Below are positions 46,154 to 54,436 of a DNA stretch of 64,000 bases, piece by piece. The position numbers and the translations under genes were made by a program. Numbering within the stretch: the stretch's first letter is position 1; each line of letters begins with the position of its first letter. Origin of the DNA: JACVRW01 sp963733885 (lineage in GTDB: Bacteria; Actinomycetota; Thermoleophilia; Solirubrobacterales; Thermoleophilaceae); NCBI GenBank assembly GCA_963733885.1, contig CAVTES010000009.1:310001-374000 (forward strand). The letters are read 5' to 3'. The notes beneath the pieces are model-generated. The model was not told the DNA's origin. It did no database searches and was given only the letters and a program-made list of their open reading frames with translations.

Positions 46154-47505
46154 TCCGACCACCGCTTCGCGAGTCCGCGCCGCGCCAGCAGATCGCGCAG
46201 CTCCAGCAGCGCCGTATAGGTCGGCAGCGCGTAGAGGCGCTCGCCCGCGGCGCCGCTCACCGCCGCGTCCAACGAGCGCTCCAGGTCGCGCTCGACCTCG
46301 ATGTCGGCGTCGATCCCCGCGTACTTCAGGCGCAGCGCCATCTCCTCGGCGCGGGTGCCCGCGCAGGTCGCGCGGCGAACGCGCCCGGTCAGGACCTCGA
46401 AGTCGGCGTCCCAGATCCAGGAGACGTCGCGGCCGTCGGCGATGCGGTCGTTGAGGGCGAGCCAGAGGTCGAGGCGGCCGTCCTCGAGGGTGAGCGTGCG
46501 GAGCACCTCGTTCGCGCCGGCCGGGTTCTTGATCAGCAGGATCGACACGCCGCGCCCGTCCATCGGGATCGTCTCGACGCGCCCGAAGGCGCCGCCGAAG
46601 CCCTCGAGCGCCTCCCCCACCGTGGCGAGCGGCACTTCCACCTCGAGCGCGGTGGCTGCGGCCGCGACGGCGTTGTAGACGTTGTAGAGACCGGGGAGGG
46701 GGAGGTCGAGCTCGAGCGCGCCCTCCGGGGTGGTGAGGCGCACGTGTGAGCCGCTCATCCCGTCCAGCCGCACATCGGTGGCCGCCACCTGCGGCGCCGG
46801 CCGCTCGCGCCCGCAGTTCGGGCAGCGGTAGCGGCCGAGATGGCCGAGGTAGACGGCCTCGTAGGCGTAGGCGGCGCCGCAGTTGCGGCAATGCTTCGAG
46901 TCGGCGGCGTGCTGCATGCTCGGTAGCGCCTGCGAGTCGTCCTCGAGCCCGAAGTACGTCACATCGGTCCGGCCGCGACCGAGATCGGCCACCAGCGGGT
47001 CGTCGGCATTCAGCACGAAGCCCGCCCGGCCGTCGAGCCGGCCCACGAGCTCGGCCCAGCGGTCCGCGAGCAGCTCCAGCTCGCCGTAGCGGTCGAGCTG
47101 GTCGCGGAACAGGTTGGAGAGAAGCAGCAGGCGCGGCTCCAGCTGGGCGGCCACGCTCGGGAGCCACGCCTCGTCGACCTCGAACAGCCCGAGCTGACCG
47201 CGCTCGCGGCCGGCGTCGAGCAACGCCGTGGCCACGCCCCACGCCATGTTCGAGCCGGCCCGGTTGTGCACGACCGGGCGGCGGTCTCGCTCGAGGCAGG
47301 CGGCGATCATCGCCGCGGTGGTGGTCTTGCCGTTGGTGGCGGACAAGAGCACGGAGCCGGACTCGAGCTCGCCCGCCATGCGCCTGAGCGATCCAGGCGC
47401 CACCTTCAGCAGCATCCGGCCCGGCGCCGTGGTGCCGCCGCTGCGGCCGCTGCGCCGGCTGACGGCCCGGACGAGGCGGGCCAGGCTGCGGGAAGCCCGG
47501 TACAT
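46150..47505 (-). CDS. murT: Lipid II isoglutaminyl synthase subunit MurT
   Basis: A 451-residue Mur-ligase-family protein. LLSATNGKTTTAAMIA is the ATP-binding loop, FEVDEAWLP and LLSNLFRDQLDRYGE follow, and a four-Cys zinc ribbon (CRNCGAAYAYEA ... YRCPNCGRE) is inserted, as known for MurT. The C-terminal DUF1727 domain has ILLIKNPAGANEVLRTL. MurT uses ATP to amidate lipid II glutamate with GatD. The ATG overlaps the lipid kinase stop by 1 bp. It is first of murT-methyltransferase-gatD. Confidence 0.95.
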   Translation of the reverse strand: MYRASRSLARLVRAVSRRSGRSGGTTAPGRMLLKVAPGSLRRMAGELESGSVLLSATNGKTTTAAMIAACLERDRRPVVHNRAGSNMAWGVATALLDAGRERGQLGLFEVDEAWLPSVAAQLEPRLLLLSNLFRDQLDRYGELELLADRWAELVGRLDGRAGFVLNADDPLVADLGRGRTDVTYFGLEDDSQALPSMQHAADSKHCRNCGAAYAYEAVYLGHLGRYRCPNCGRERPAPQVAATDVRLDGMSGSHVRLTTPEGALELDLPLPGLYNVYNAVAAAATALEVEVPLATVGEALEGFGGAFGRVETIPMDGRGVSILLIKNPAGANEVLRTLTLEDGRLDLWLALNDRIADGRDVSWIWDADFEVLTGRVRRATCAGTRAEEMALRLKYAGIDADIEVERDLERSLDAAVSGAAGERLYALPTYTALLELRDLLARRGLAKRWSE

Positions 47506-48380
47506 CAGCTCGGACCGATGACCCGCAGAGCGCGGGGCTCGACCCTCATGACCGCGGGGGTGGCCCCAATCGGGTCGCCGTCGGCGTAGATGACGAAGGG
47601 GCGGTCGGAGCTCACCTCGATCACCTCGCCCTTCAGCACCTCCACATGCGGCGAGTCGAGGTGGGCGCCCTTGAAGACCTTGGGCAGCTCGCGCAGGAAC
47701 GCGAGCTTCGAGGCGTCCTTCGAGAGCAACGTGTCCAGCTTGCCGTCGTCCAGCTCGGCGTGGGGGAGGAGCAGCATGCCGCCGCCGTAGGAGCGCGAGT
47801 TCCCGACGGCGACGCTGTAGCCGGTTACCGCGTGCCGGGTGCCGTCCACGGTCACCTCGAAGCGGGCGGGCCGCCAGGCGGCCAGGGCGCGCAGGGCGGC
47901 GTAGAAGTAGACGGCGTCGCCCTTGATGAGCTTCGCCTCGTTTGCGATCCGGTTCGCATCGGAGTCGAAGCCGAAGCTCGCGATGCCCAGGTACGGCGTG
48001 CCGTCCACGCTCGCCACGTCGATAGGCCGCTCGCCGCCCTCCACCGCCAGGCGTGCGGCCGCGGCGGGGTCGCGCGGGATGCCCAGCACGCGGGCGAGGT
48101 CGTTGCCGCGCCCGGAGGGGACCAGCGCCACCGCCCCGTCCGTGCCCTTGAGCGCCGCGGCGACGGGCCTCAGGAGGCCGTCGCCGCCCACGGCAACGAC
48201 GGTCTCGCCGGCCTCGCAGGCGCGCGCCGCCTCCTCGGCCGCGTGCTCCATGCTGCGGGTGGTGATGGTGCGGTGGGGGGCGCCGAGGCGGTCGAGCTCG
48301 GCGATCACGGCGGGAAGCGACTTGAGCGACCGCCCCCCGCCCGAGGCCGGGTTGACCAGCAGCGCGAATCTTCTGCTCAC
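47505..48380 (-). CDS. Diacylglycerol/lipid kinase family protein (DAGK)
   Basis: A 291-residue protein with LLVNPASGGGRS and VVAVGGDGLLRPVAAAL, the GGDG nucleotide-binding motif of DAGK/sphingosine kinases, and a C-terminal beta domain. It phosphorylates diacylglycerol or a related lipid. The GTG overlaps the upstream amidotransferase stop by 4 bp, and the stop overlaps murT by 1 bp, so the five genes form one translational unit. The usual Asn-Thr after GGDG is Leu-Leu here, which is unusual in the family. Confidence 0.88.
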   Translation of the reverse strand: MSRRFALLVNPASGGGRSLKSLPAVIAELDRLGAPHRTITTRSMEHAAEEAARACEAGETVVAVGGDGLLRPVAAALKGTDGAVALVPSGRGNDLARVLGIPRDPAAAARLAVEGGERPIDVASVDGTPYLGIASFGFDSDANRIANEAKLIKGDAVYFYAALRALAAWRPARFEVTVDGTRHAVTGYSVAVGNSRSYGGGMLLLPHAELDDGKLDTLLSKDASKLAFLRELPKVFKGAHLDSPHVEVLKGEVIEVSSDRPFVIYADGDPIGATPAVMRVEPRALRVIGPS

Positions 48381-49189
48381 TCGTCGGCCACTGCCGCGCG
48401 GGCGCGCTCGGCGGCCGCCTGCCCGCGTGCCTCGCCGCGGAGGTGGGGCGCCGAGTCGACCTTGCGGATCTCCGCTTCCTCGAGCAGCTCGCTCCCGATC
48501 AGCCGCTCGGCGTGGGGCTCGTCCAGATCGTCGGGGTCGAGCACCAGCAGGACATCCTGCTGGACGGTGTGCCACGCCTCGTCCGTGACCTTCTCGGAGG
48601 CGACCAGCAGCTGGCCGGGCCGGTGCAGCCAGTGAAGCTCGAACAGGCCGAGCCGGTAGGCGAACAGGCGGTCGCCGTCGGAGAAGAGGAAGTTGAGACC
48701 GCTGAACGGCGAGCGCTCGACGGTGGTGCGGATGGCGCGGCGAAGCGAGTCGATCGGGTCGCCGGCGTCGTAGTGCGCCATCAGGAAGTTGAAGAAGGCC
48801 TCGGAGTCGGTGTCGCCCTCGGGCCGCTTGACGCCGGGCTCGAGGAGGCGCGGGTAGCGCAAGATCGTCCCGTTGTGGCCGAACGAGTAGCTGCCGAGGC
48901 AGAACGGGTGGGTGTTGGCCGGTGCGAGGCCGCCCATCGTGGCCCTGCGCACGTGGACGTTGAAGATGCGCCCGCGCTTGCTGGTGGCGCTCAGGAACTC
49001 GCCGTCCTCGTAGGCCGCCTCGGGGAAGCTGACGACCACCGGGTCGAGCCCGTCGGCGCGCTCGTAGACCGCCATTCCCCAGCCGGAGTCGTGTGCCTCG
49101 GATTGGCGGATGAGTGGGTTTTCGGCCTCGACCAGCTCATGTCGGATCGAGGCCGGCTCCGCGGATACGCAGCCGAACACGCGGCACAT
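48377..49189 (-). CDS. Class II glutamine amidotransferase (GATase4/YafJ-like)
   Basis: A 270-residue Ntn-fold amidotransferase. The ATG at 49189 was chosen because it leaves Cys directly after Met (MCRVFGCVS); Cys becomes the N-terminal nucleophile after Met removal. The upstream ATG at 49198 would mask it. Key motifs are HDSGWGMAVY, FNVHVRRATMG and FGHNGTI. The family supplies ammonia to unknown acceptors. It heads the kinase-murT-gatD operon. Confidence 0.88.
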   Translation of the reverse strand: MCRVFGCVSAEPASIRHELVEAENPLIRQSEAHDSGWGMAVYERADGLDPVVVSFPEAAYEDGEFLSATSKRGRIFNVHVRRATMGGLAPANTHPFCLGSYSFGHNGTILRYPRLLEPGVKRPEGDTDSEAFFNFLMAHYDAGDPIDSLRRAIRTTVERSPFSGLNFLFSDGDRLFAYRLGLFELHWLHRPGQLLVASEKVTDEAWHTVQQDVLLVLDPDDLDEPHAERLIGSELLEEAEIRKVDSAPHLRGEARGQAAAERARAAVADE

Positions 49190-49241
49190 GACCGCCACAC
49201 CTTACCGGGGCGAGAGATCGCCGTCTGTCGCTTAGGGGAGC

Positions 49242-49748
49242 ATGGAACAGAGCACGTCAGCGCCTCCCCGGCTCTGGTGGGCGCGCCCGCGGAAGCTGTG
49301 CGCGCTGGAGCGGCCGGGAGGTGGGGGGAGGTCCCACCGCGCCGACCGCCGCGAAGCCGAGATCGAGTACCTGCGCGGCCGCGGGGTGTGGATGGTCGTG
49401 AGCGTGATGCGAACCCGTCACAACCTCGCGGCCTATGAGGCGGCCGGGCTTCGGTGGCACCACGTGCCGGTGCCGAGCGCGGCCGAGGGAGCGGACCAGC
49501 TGGAGGAGCTGCTGCCGTTGCTGAAGCGCGACCTCCGGCGCCGCGGCGCCGTGGCGATCCACGGCGACCGCCACACGGACTTCGTGGCGGCGGTTTGCGC
49601 GGCCCACCTGCACCTGGAGCGCGGCGCCGACGCGGCGGCCGCGCTCGCGGCGGCCGAGCGGGCGGGCCTCGCCGTGACGCCCCCCGCATGCGCCCTCGTG
49701 GGGGTCAAGCCTGAGGAGGTGGCGGCGCTGGGGCAAACGGCGGCGTGA
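49242..49748 (+). CDS. Dual-specificity-phosphatase-like protein with degenerate active loop
   Basis: A 168-residue protein. ARPRKLCALERPG and VSVMRTRHNLAAYEAAGLRW resemble bacterial dual-specificity phosphatases, and VAIHGDRHTDFVAAVCAAHL sits where the HCxxGxxR loop belongs. The nucleophile Cys is Gly and the loop Arg is Phe, so phosphatase activity is unlikely. It may be a phosphate-binding or regulatory pseudo-enzyme; the family call is tentative. It is divergent from the amidotransferase. Confidence 0.5.
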   Translation: MEQSTSAPPRLWWARPRKLCALERPGGGGRSHRADRREAEIEYLRGRGVWMVVSVMRTRHNLAAYEAAGLRWHHVPVPSAAEGADQLEELLPLLKRDLRRRGAVAIHGDRHTDFVAAVCAAHLHLERGADAAAALAAAERAGLAVTPPACALVGVKPEEVAALGQTAA

Positions 49749-49945
49749 GGACGCGGCCGGCCGCGCCTACTGGAGTTGCCGTCGACCACGTCCTGGTCGC
49801 AGACGGCGAGCCGGTGCACACGCGCGCGGATTTTGTCGCCGCGCTGGACCGCGAGCCGTGGTCGATCGAGGCCCGGCGTAGGGCCGCCGAACAAGGCCGC
49901 GCCGTCGTCATGGGTCCTGTCCTGGTGTTCGTATGGAACACCTAG
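49745..49945 (+). CDS. Small hypothetical protein coupled to the upstream gene
   Basis: A 66-residue protein with a GTG start overlapping the upstream stop by 4 bp. VAVDHVLVADGEPVHTRADF and a hydrophobic end (VVMGPVLVFVWNT) are visible. It has no motif I recognise. Coupling to the phosphatase-like gene is the only support. The remaining 90 bp to the HAD gene hold nothing clear. Confidence 0.4.
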   Translation: MRTRPAAPTGVAVDHVLVADGEPVHTRADFVAALDREPWSIEARRRAAEQGRAVVMGPVLVFVWNT

Positions 49946-50033
49946 TTCGGACACTTGACAGAAGACGACCGGCCGCGGCCACCCTCTCATTGCCCCAGCC
50001 AGGCCGCCAGCGGAGACAGCCCGCGGCGCGCCT

Positions 50034-50840
50034 TCAGGCCGCCGCCGGCCCCACCAGCAGCTCCGCCAATGTGCTGCCCACCGCCACCGGCTTAGGCTCG
50101 AAGCCGTCCAGCTCCGTGCGGTCGGTCCCATCGCTCTGCACCAAGGCGGCGTCCAGCTCGGCGGCCGCGGCTGCCGCCAGGTCGGACCCCACGCGATCGC
50201 CCACGACCAGGGTGCGGCCCTTTCCGAGTCGGTCCAACGCGGTATGGAAAAGCTGGGGCTCGGGCTTGCCCACGATCTCCGCGGTTTGGCCGGTGGCGTA
50301 CTCCACTGCGGCGAGCACCGCGCCGGTGCCGGGCCACAGGCCGTCGGGCTGCGGGTAGGTGGGGTCGCGTGCCGTGGCCAGTAGGTCGGCTCCCCGTAGC
50401 ACGGCCTGGGATGCTCGGCGCAGGTCGTCGTACACGAGGTCCGTCGTCCCGGCCACCACCACGACCTCGGCGCGCGAGGCGAGGTCCGTTCCGTTCAGGA
50501 GCTTGAGCCCGGCGCTCGCCACGTGCCTGTGCATCGACGCCGTGCCGATCACGAAGGCCGTCCGCCCCGACCGCGTCTCGGCCAACAGGTGCTGCATCGC
50601 ACCGCCGACAGTCACCACGTCGCGCAGCGATGCGCGCACGCCGATCCGCCAGAGCTGTGCCACGAGGTCCTCGCCGGACTCGTACGCGTTGTTGGTCGCG
50701 AAGGCGAGCCCCTTACCCGCCACGCGCATCTCCTCGAGGGCCTCGACCGCACCGGGTGTGGGCTCGCCGCCGACCCACACACAGCCGTCGAGGTCGAGGA
50801 TGAACTGGTCGTAGCGGTTGGCCAGAGCGGTCAGCGGCAC
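50034..50840 (-). CDS. HAD-IIA family hydrolase (NagD-like)
   Basis: A 268-residue phosphatase. FILDLDGCVWVG carries the nucleophile DLDG with the second acidic residue as Cys/Val shift (DxDGxx), LAFATNNAYESG is motif II, and GKPEPQLFHTAL with TLVVGDRVGSDLAAA motifs III/IV. HAD-IIA members hydrolyse sugar phosphates, UMP or phosphoglycolate; the substrate is unknown. The start ATG at 50840 is close to the divergent cyclophilin gene (50862). Confidence 0.92.
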   Translation of the reverse strand: MPLTALANRYDQFILDLDGCVWVGGEPTPGAVEALEEMRVAGKGLAFATNNAYESGEDLVAQLWRIGVRASLRDVVTVGGAMQHLLAETRSGRTAFVIGTASMHRHVASAGLKLLNGTDLASRAEVVVVAGTTDLVYDDLRRASQAVLRGADLLATARDPTYPQPDGLWPGTGAVLAAVEYATGQTAEIVGKPEPQLFHTALDRLGKGRTLVVGDRVGSDLAAAAAAELDAALVQSDGTDRTELDGFEPKPVAVGSTLAELLVGPAAA

Positions 50841-50861
50841 CTCGCTAGCCTACGCGCCCTG

Positions 50862-51626
50862 GTGGGGCTTACTGGACTCCGCTCGTTGCTTCCCGGCCCA
50901 AGCCGTGGACTCGTTGGCGCACTGTTGTGCGCGCTCTGCCTCGTCGCGGTCGCTTGCGGGGACGACGACGATTCCGGCTCGGACGGATCCGGCGGCGGAG
51001 CGCCCGATACCCCTGCGGAGGCGGCACCCGAGGAACCCCAGGCCACAGAGCAGGCCGGTGCGGGCGGTTGCAAGGACGTCCCGCAGCCCGAGCCGAGGCC
51101 GGATGGCGGCGCCAAGAAGCCGACCGGGCGCCTCGACCCGGAGGCGACCTACGTCGTCACCTTGAGGACGAGCTGCGGGAACATCGCGATCCGGCTCGAC
51201 CAGAAGACCTCGCCGAAGACCGCCGCCTCCTTCGCGAACCTGGCGCGCACGGGCTTCTATGACGGGACCGCGTTCCATCGGATCGTGCCCGGCTTCGTCA
51301 TCCAGGGCGGGGATCCCACCGGGTCCGGCTCCGGCGGCCCGGGCTACTCCACGCGCGACGTCCCGCCGCAAACCGCCACGTACCTGCAGGGGACGGTCGC
51401 CATGGCGAAGTCCGCGGTCGAGCCGCCCGGCACGGCCGGCAGCCAGTTCTACATCGTCACCGCCCCCGACGCCGGCCTTCCGCCGGAGTACGCGCTGCTC
51501 GGCAAGGTGGTGAAGGGGCAGGCGGTGGTGGACGAGATCGGCCAGCTCGGCGACCCGGCGAGCGGCGACGCGGGCACGCCGCTCCAGCCCGTGGTGATCG
51601 AGGGCGCCAAGGTCTCCGAGCGCTGA
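50862..51626 (+). CDS. Peptidyl-prolyl cis-trans isomerase, cyclophilin lipoprotein
   Basis: A 254-residue exported cyclophilin. The GTG at 50862 gives a signal sequence with lipobox LVAVACGD, a disordered Asp/Gly/Pro/Glu linker, then the PPIase domain: TSCGNIAIRLDQKTSPKTAA, GTAFHRIVPGFVIQGGDP and GSQFYIVTAP. It catalyses proline isomerisation in surface proteins. It is divergent from the HAD gene by 21 bp. The mature part is about 180 residues, usual for bacterial cyclophilins. Confidence 0.92.
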   Translation: MGLTGLRSLLPGPSRGLVGALLCALCLVAVACGDDDDSGSDGSGGGAPDTPAEAAPEEPQATEQAGAGGCKDVPQPEPRPDGGAKKPTGRLDPEATYVVTLRTSCGNIAIRLDQKTSPKTAASFANLARTGFYDGTAFHRIVPGFVIQGGDPTGSGSGGPGYSTRDVPPQTATYLQGTVAMAKSAVEPPGTAGSQFYIVTAPDAGLPPEYALLGKVVKGQAVVDEIGQLGDPASGDAGTPLQPVVIEGAKVSER

Positions 51627-51649
51627 GCCGCGTCGCTAGATTCGAAGGC

Positions 51650-52387
51650 ATGGCACAGCCTTTCGACGTGACAGACGCGGACTTCGACGAGCGCGTTCTT
51701 CGCCGCTCCGAAGAAGTGCCCGTGCTCGTGGACTTCTGGGCCGACTGGTGCCAGCCCTGCCACATGCTGGCGCCGGTGATCGAGAAGGCCGTCGCGGCCC
51801 ACGACGGCAAGATCGAGCTCGCCAAGCTGGATGCGGACGCGAACCAGGCCACCGCCGCCCGCTACGGCGTGCGCGGCCTCCCTACCGTCAAGGCGTTCCG
51901 CGACGGCCGGGTGGCGAGCGAGTTCACGGGCGCACAGCCGCCACCGGTGGTAACCCGCTTCGTGGACGATCTCGTGCCGTCGGAGGCCGAGGAGCTCGTG
52001 GAGAGTGGCGACGAGGCCTCGCTGAGGCGGGCGCTCGAGCTGGAGCCGGACAACGAACTTGCTCGCCGCGAGCTCGGTCGCCTTCTCCTCGGGAGGGGCG
52101 AGACCGAGGAGGCGCTCGAGCTCCTCGAGGGTGCGCCCGGCGACTTCGTGGCCGCCGGCCTGGCTGCGCGGGCGCGCCTGGCGGACGACCCCGACCTCGC
52201 GCAGGCCTTCGAGGCCTGGGACGGCGGTGACCACGCGATGGCGCTCGAGCTGCTCCAGGCCGCGCTGGCGGACCCGGATCGCCGCGACCTGGTGCGCCGC
52301 GTGATGGTCGCCATCTTCACCGACCTCGGCCCTGACCACCCGCTGTCGCGCAAGCACCGGCGCCGGCTGTCCGCGGCCTTGAACTAG
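51650..52387 (+). CDS. Thioredoxin-TPR fusion (YbbN/CnoX-like)
   Basis: A 245-residue protein. The thioredoxin domain has VDFWADWCQPCHMLAPVIE, where the active site is WCQPC rather than WCGPC, a pattern I know from CnoX/YbbN-type proteins. The C-terminal TPR helices (EEALELLEGAPGDFVAAGLA; PDRRDLVRRVMVAIFTDLG) follow. Such proteins act as holdases that protect proteins from oxidation. It follows the cyclophilin by 23 bp, forming a folding pair. Confidence 0.92.
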   Translation: MAQPFDVTDADFDERVLRRSEEVPVLVDFWADWCQPCHMLAPVIEKAVAAHDGKIELAKLDADANQATAARYGVRGLPTVKAFRDGRVASEFTGAQPPPVVTRFVDDLVPSEAEELVESGDEASLRRALELEPDNELARRELGRLLLGRGETEEALELLEGAPGDFVAAGLAARARLADDPDLAQAFEAWDGGDHAMALELLQAALADPDRRDLVRRVMVAIFTDLGPDHPLSRKHRRRLSAALN

Positions 52388-52407
52388 CGCGCTCCCGCGC
52401 GCTGTAG

Positions 52408-53010
52408 CTACGCCGCTCGCGCGGCGCGGGCTCTCGCCTGTCTACGGCGGCCCAAGAACACCAGCACGGCGATCACGATCACCACGAGCAGGAAGCCGAA
52501 GAAGATCGCGCTCGCGGTTCCGATGCCGCCGAACGGCAGCGCGACCAGCTTCACTACGCCGAAGCCCACGGCGAGCAGCACCACGACGAGCGCGAGGATC
52601 AGCAGGATGCCGCGCACCCGCGCCACGATGCCTGCGCTGGCGGGCGGGATCAGCAGGCCCATCATCCGCAGCATGAACATCTGACGGCCCGACGGAGCCT
52701 CCTGGCCGAGCTTCTCCATCGCCTCCTTCAGCTCGTCCGGCTTACGCTCGGCGAGGGCAAGCGAGGCCTTCATCATCTGGCGCAGCGCCGGCCGCTCCTG
52801 CGGATGGCTGCCCGCCAACGCCTCATTGAAGTAGTTGCGCGCCGCCTGCACGTCGTAGCGCTCGGCTGCCCGCGCGCCCAGGATCGCCTTGGCTGCGACC
52901 CGATGCTTGGACTCGCTCATCAGCTGCTCGTCGGTGCGGCTCTCGAGCTGCGGGATCGCGGCGAGTGCCCCGACCTGCATCTGCATCTTGATCTGCTTCT
53001 GCTTGGGCAC
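52408..53010 (-). CDS. Hypothetical helical membrane protein
   Basis: A 200-residue protein. The first half is helical and hydrophilic, with TPR-like features (AAERYDVQAARNYFNEALAG). Two transmembrane segments follow (ILLILALVVVLLAVGFGVV and FFGFLLVVIVIAVLVFLG), and it ends in a basic tail. The GTG at 53010 gives the start MPKQKQIKMQMQVG. The N-terminus overlaps the reading frame of the broken gene 52920-53408. I do not recognise the family. Confidence 0.7.
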   Translation of the reverse strand: MPKQKQIKMQMQVGALAAIPQLESRTDEQLMSESKHRVAAKAILGARAAERYDVQAARNYFNEALAGSHPQERPALRQMMKASLALAERKPDELKEAMEKLGQEAPSGRQMFMLRMMGLLIPPASAGIVARVRGILLILALVVVLLAVGFGVVKLVALPFGGIGTASAIFFGFLLVVIVIAVLVFLGRRRQARARAARAA

Positions 53011-53408
53011 CGCGCCTGGAGTCTGCCAGATCGCGGCGTGCGCTCAGGGCTGGTCGGGCCGGTCCTCGGTGCGCGCGTCGGCAGCCCGCCGTACTTGCCG
53101 GCCGAGATGTCGCTCTCCTCCTCGTGCGTGAAGACTTGGCGGTTCGGATCGCGCGGGCCGAGCTGCCGGCGCTCAGCGTTCCCGCGCAGGTCCTCCTCGG
53201 CCTGCTCGAAGCCCTCGGCCTCGCCGCGACCGGCCTCGTCGACCGGCCGGCGCGCCGGATCCTCGTCCTATGGCGCGCGGCCGCCCACAGCCGCCTCGTG
53301 GGCGGCGTCCGCCTCGCGCTCGGCATGCACGTCCTGCGGATCTCGCTCGGTGATGCCGAGCGTGTAGCCGGTTTCCGGGCGGCGGAAACATGGGTAGGAG
53401 GACGCCAT
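52920..53408 (-). pseudogene. Small conserved gene interrupted by an in-frame TAG
   Basis: Read on the minus strand from ATG 53408: MASSYPCFRRPETGYTLGIT, then DPQDVHAEREADAAHEAAV up to a TAG at 53268-53270. The frame resumes with PARRPVDEAGRGEAEGFEQA and VFTHEEESDISAGKYGGLP. The two halves look like one actinobacterial hypothetical protein, with typical RPVxEAGxGEAEGFEQAE wording, split by a stop. No ATG, GTG or TTG follows the stop, so the second half would not be translated alone. The 3' end overlaps the membrane protein. Confidence 0.6.
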
Positions 53409-53649
53409 GACCATCGCGATCATCGTCGGGGTATGCGTCGTTCTGCTGGTCCTGGCCTTCCTGCTGCCGCGCCTCTCGCACCATCCCCAGCGCGGTGTGG
53501 ATCGCACGCTGGGCATGGGCCAGCGCGCCGGCGGCAAGGCGCCGGGCCCGATCGGGCGCTTGTTCTCCAAGTCGTTCGGGCACTCGCGCCGGGCGACCAA
53601 CAAGAGCGCCTCGCTGGGCCGCCGCGGCCGCGGCAAGATGCCGCTCTAG
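53407..53649 (+). CDS. Small single-pass membrane protein
   Basis: An 80-residue protein: one N-terminal transmembrane helix (IIVGVCVVLLVLAFLLP) followed by a basic Gly/Arg/Lys tail (RRATNKSASLGRRGRGK). GTAGGAGG lies 5-12 bp before the ATG, a good ribosome site. Its ATG and the ATG of the broken minus-strand gene share the CATG at 53406-53409, so the two starts overlap back to back. It ends 4 bp into the convergent SCP2-like gene. No known function. Confidence 0.75.
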   Translation: MTIAIIVGVCVVLLVLAFLLPRLSHHPQRGVDRTLGMGQRAGGKAPGPIGRLFSKSFGHSRRATNKSASLGRRGRGKMPL

Positions 53650-53984
53650 ACCTCGAGCAGCTTCATCACCCGCCGGGCCAGCATCGGGCTGCCCTCGATA
53701 CGGACCCTGCGCGCAGCCACGCTCGCCAGCGCCGCGCGGCCGCGCCTGTTGGTCGGCTTTGGGACGCCGCCGACGAGCGGGGCGGTGGCGAGCTGAACGA
53801 CGTCCGGGAGCGATCCCTCGATGACGAGGTCGCTCTTCCACCGCTTGCCGTTGCCATCCTCGACCAGCACGTGATCGTCCTCGAAGTGAAGGCGCACGGG
53901 TGCGTAGTCCTCGGCGAAGCGGATCTCCACCCGTCCCCGCACTTCGCGCGCGACCCGCGGGCGCTTGGCCGCGCCGCGCTCCAC
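53646..53984 (-). CDS. Possible SCP2-like sterol/lipid-transfer protein, 5' end uncertain
   Basis: From GTG 53984, 112 residues: VRGRVEIRFAEDYAPVRLHF, VIEGSLPDVVQLATAPLVGG and GRAALASVAARRVRIEG. The pattern resembles SCP2-type domains of actinobacteria, but identity is tentative. In-frame coding-like sequence (HQAPNAIAAGLLALVERG) continues upstream to about 54050 without a usable start. That suggests the native start was lost at the border of the island. Convergent with the small membrane protein. Confidence 0.45.
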   Translation of the reverse strand: MERGAAKRPRVAREVRGRVEIRFAEDYAPVRLHFEDDHVLVEDGNGKRWKSDLVIEGSLPDVVQLATAPLVGGVPKPTNRRGRAALASVAARRVRIEGSPMLARRVMKLLEV

Positions 53985-54063
53985 GAGCGCGAGCAGTCCT
54001 GCCGCGATCGCGTTCGGCGCCTGGTGCCCCAGCTTGACCCGGTGCGGGTCCGTAACTGGGTAA

Positions 54064-54321
54064 ATGGCTCGCAAACCCGCTCCTAGAGCGGAATTGCAGG
54101 TCGTCACCGGCCCGGTTGGCAGCCTCTTGGCAGCCTCGACTCCTCGCAGTCGCTGGGTAGCCTCCCTAGCCGTGGCCTCGCGGGCGCGCCAGCGCAAGCT
54201 CAGAGAGCAGGCAAAGCAGCACCGCCGCGAGGAGCAGCGACGAGCCGAGCAGGAGGCCTGGGCCTCGAGGTCAGGCCCGGTGAAGATCAGGTTCGTGGAC
54301 CCCGAGACGCTCAAGAAGTAG
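54064..54321 (+). CDS. Small basic helical protein, hypothetical
   Basis: An 85-residue frame starting MARKPAPRAELQVV. The second half, RQRKLREQAKQHRREEQ onward, is a highly charged helix ending PVKIRFVDPETLKK, which looks like a real protein end. The N-terminal part is less convincing and the start could be internal. No family recognised. It is the first ORF of the low-quality region after the island border. Confidence 0.4.
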   Translation: MARKPAPRAELQVVTGPVGSLLAASTPRSRWVASLAVASRARQRKLREQAKQHRREEQRRAEQEAWASRSGPVKIRFVDPETLKK

Positions 54322-54436
54322 CGCTGCTCCCATCGCGTTAGCTGTCTGCGGGCGATGGTCGTGTTCTCGAGGTGAGCGGCCGATAGGAAACAAGGTCGCA
54401 CCCACCAACAACGATCCCAAGAGGGCATTTCCCAAC

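Noticed and set aside
53124..54086. Plus-strand frame of 320 codons over the small membrane protein and SCP2-like gene
   Set aside because: It conflicts with a good ribosome site and a transmembrane protein in another frame, and its product has no motif.
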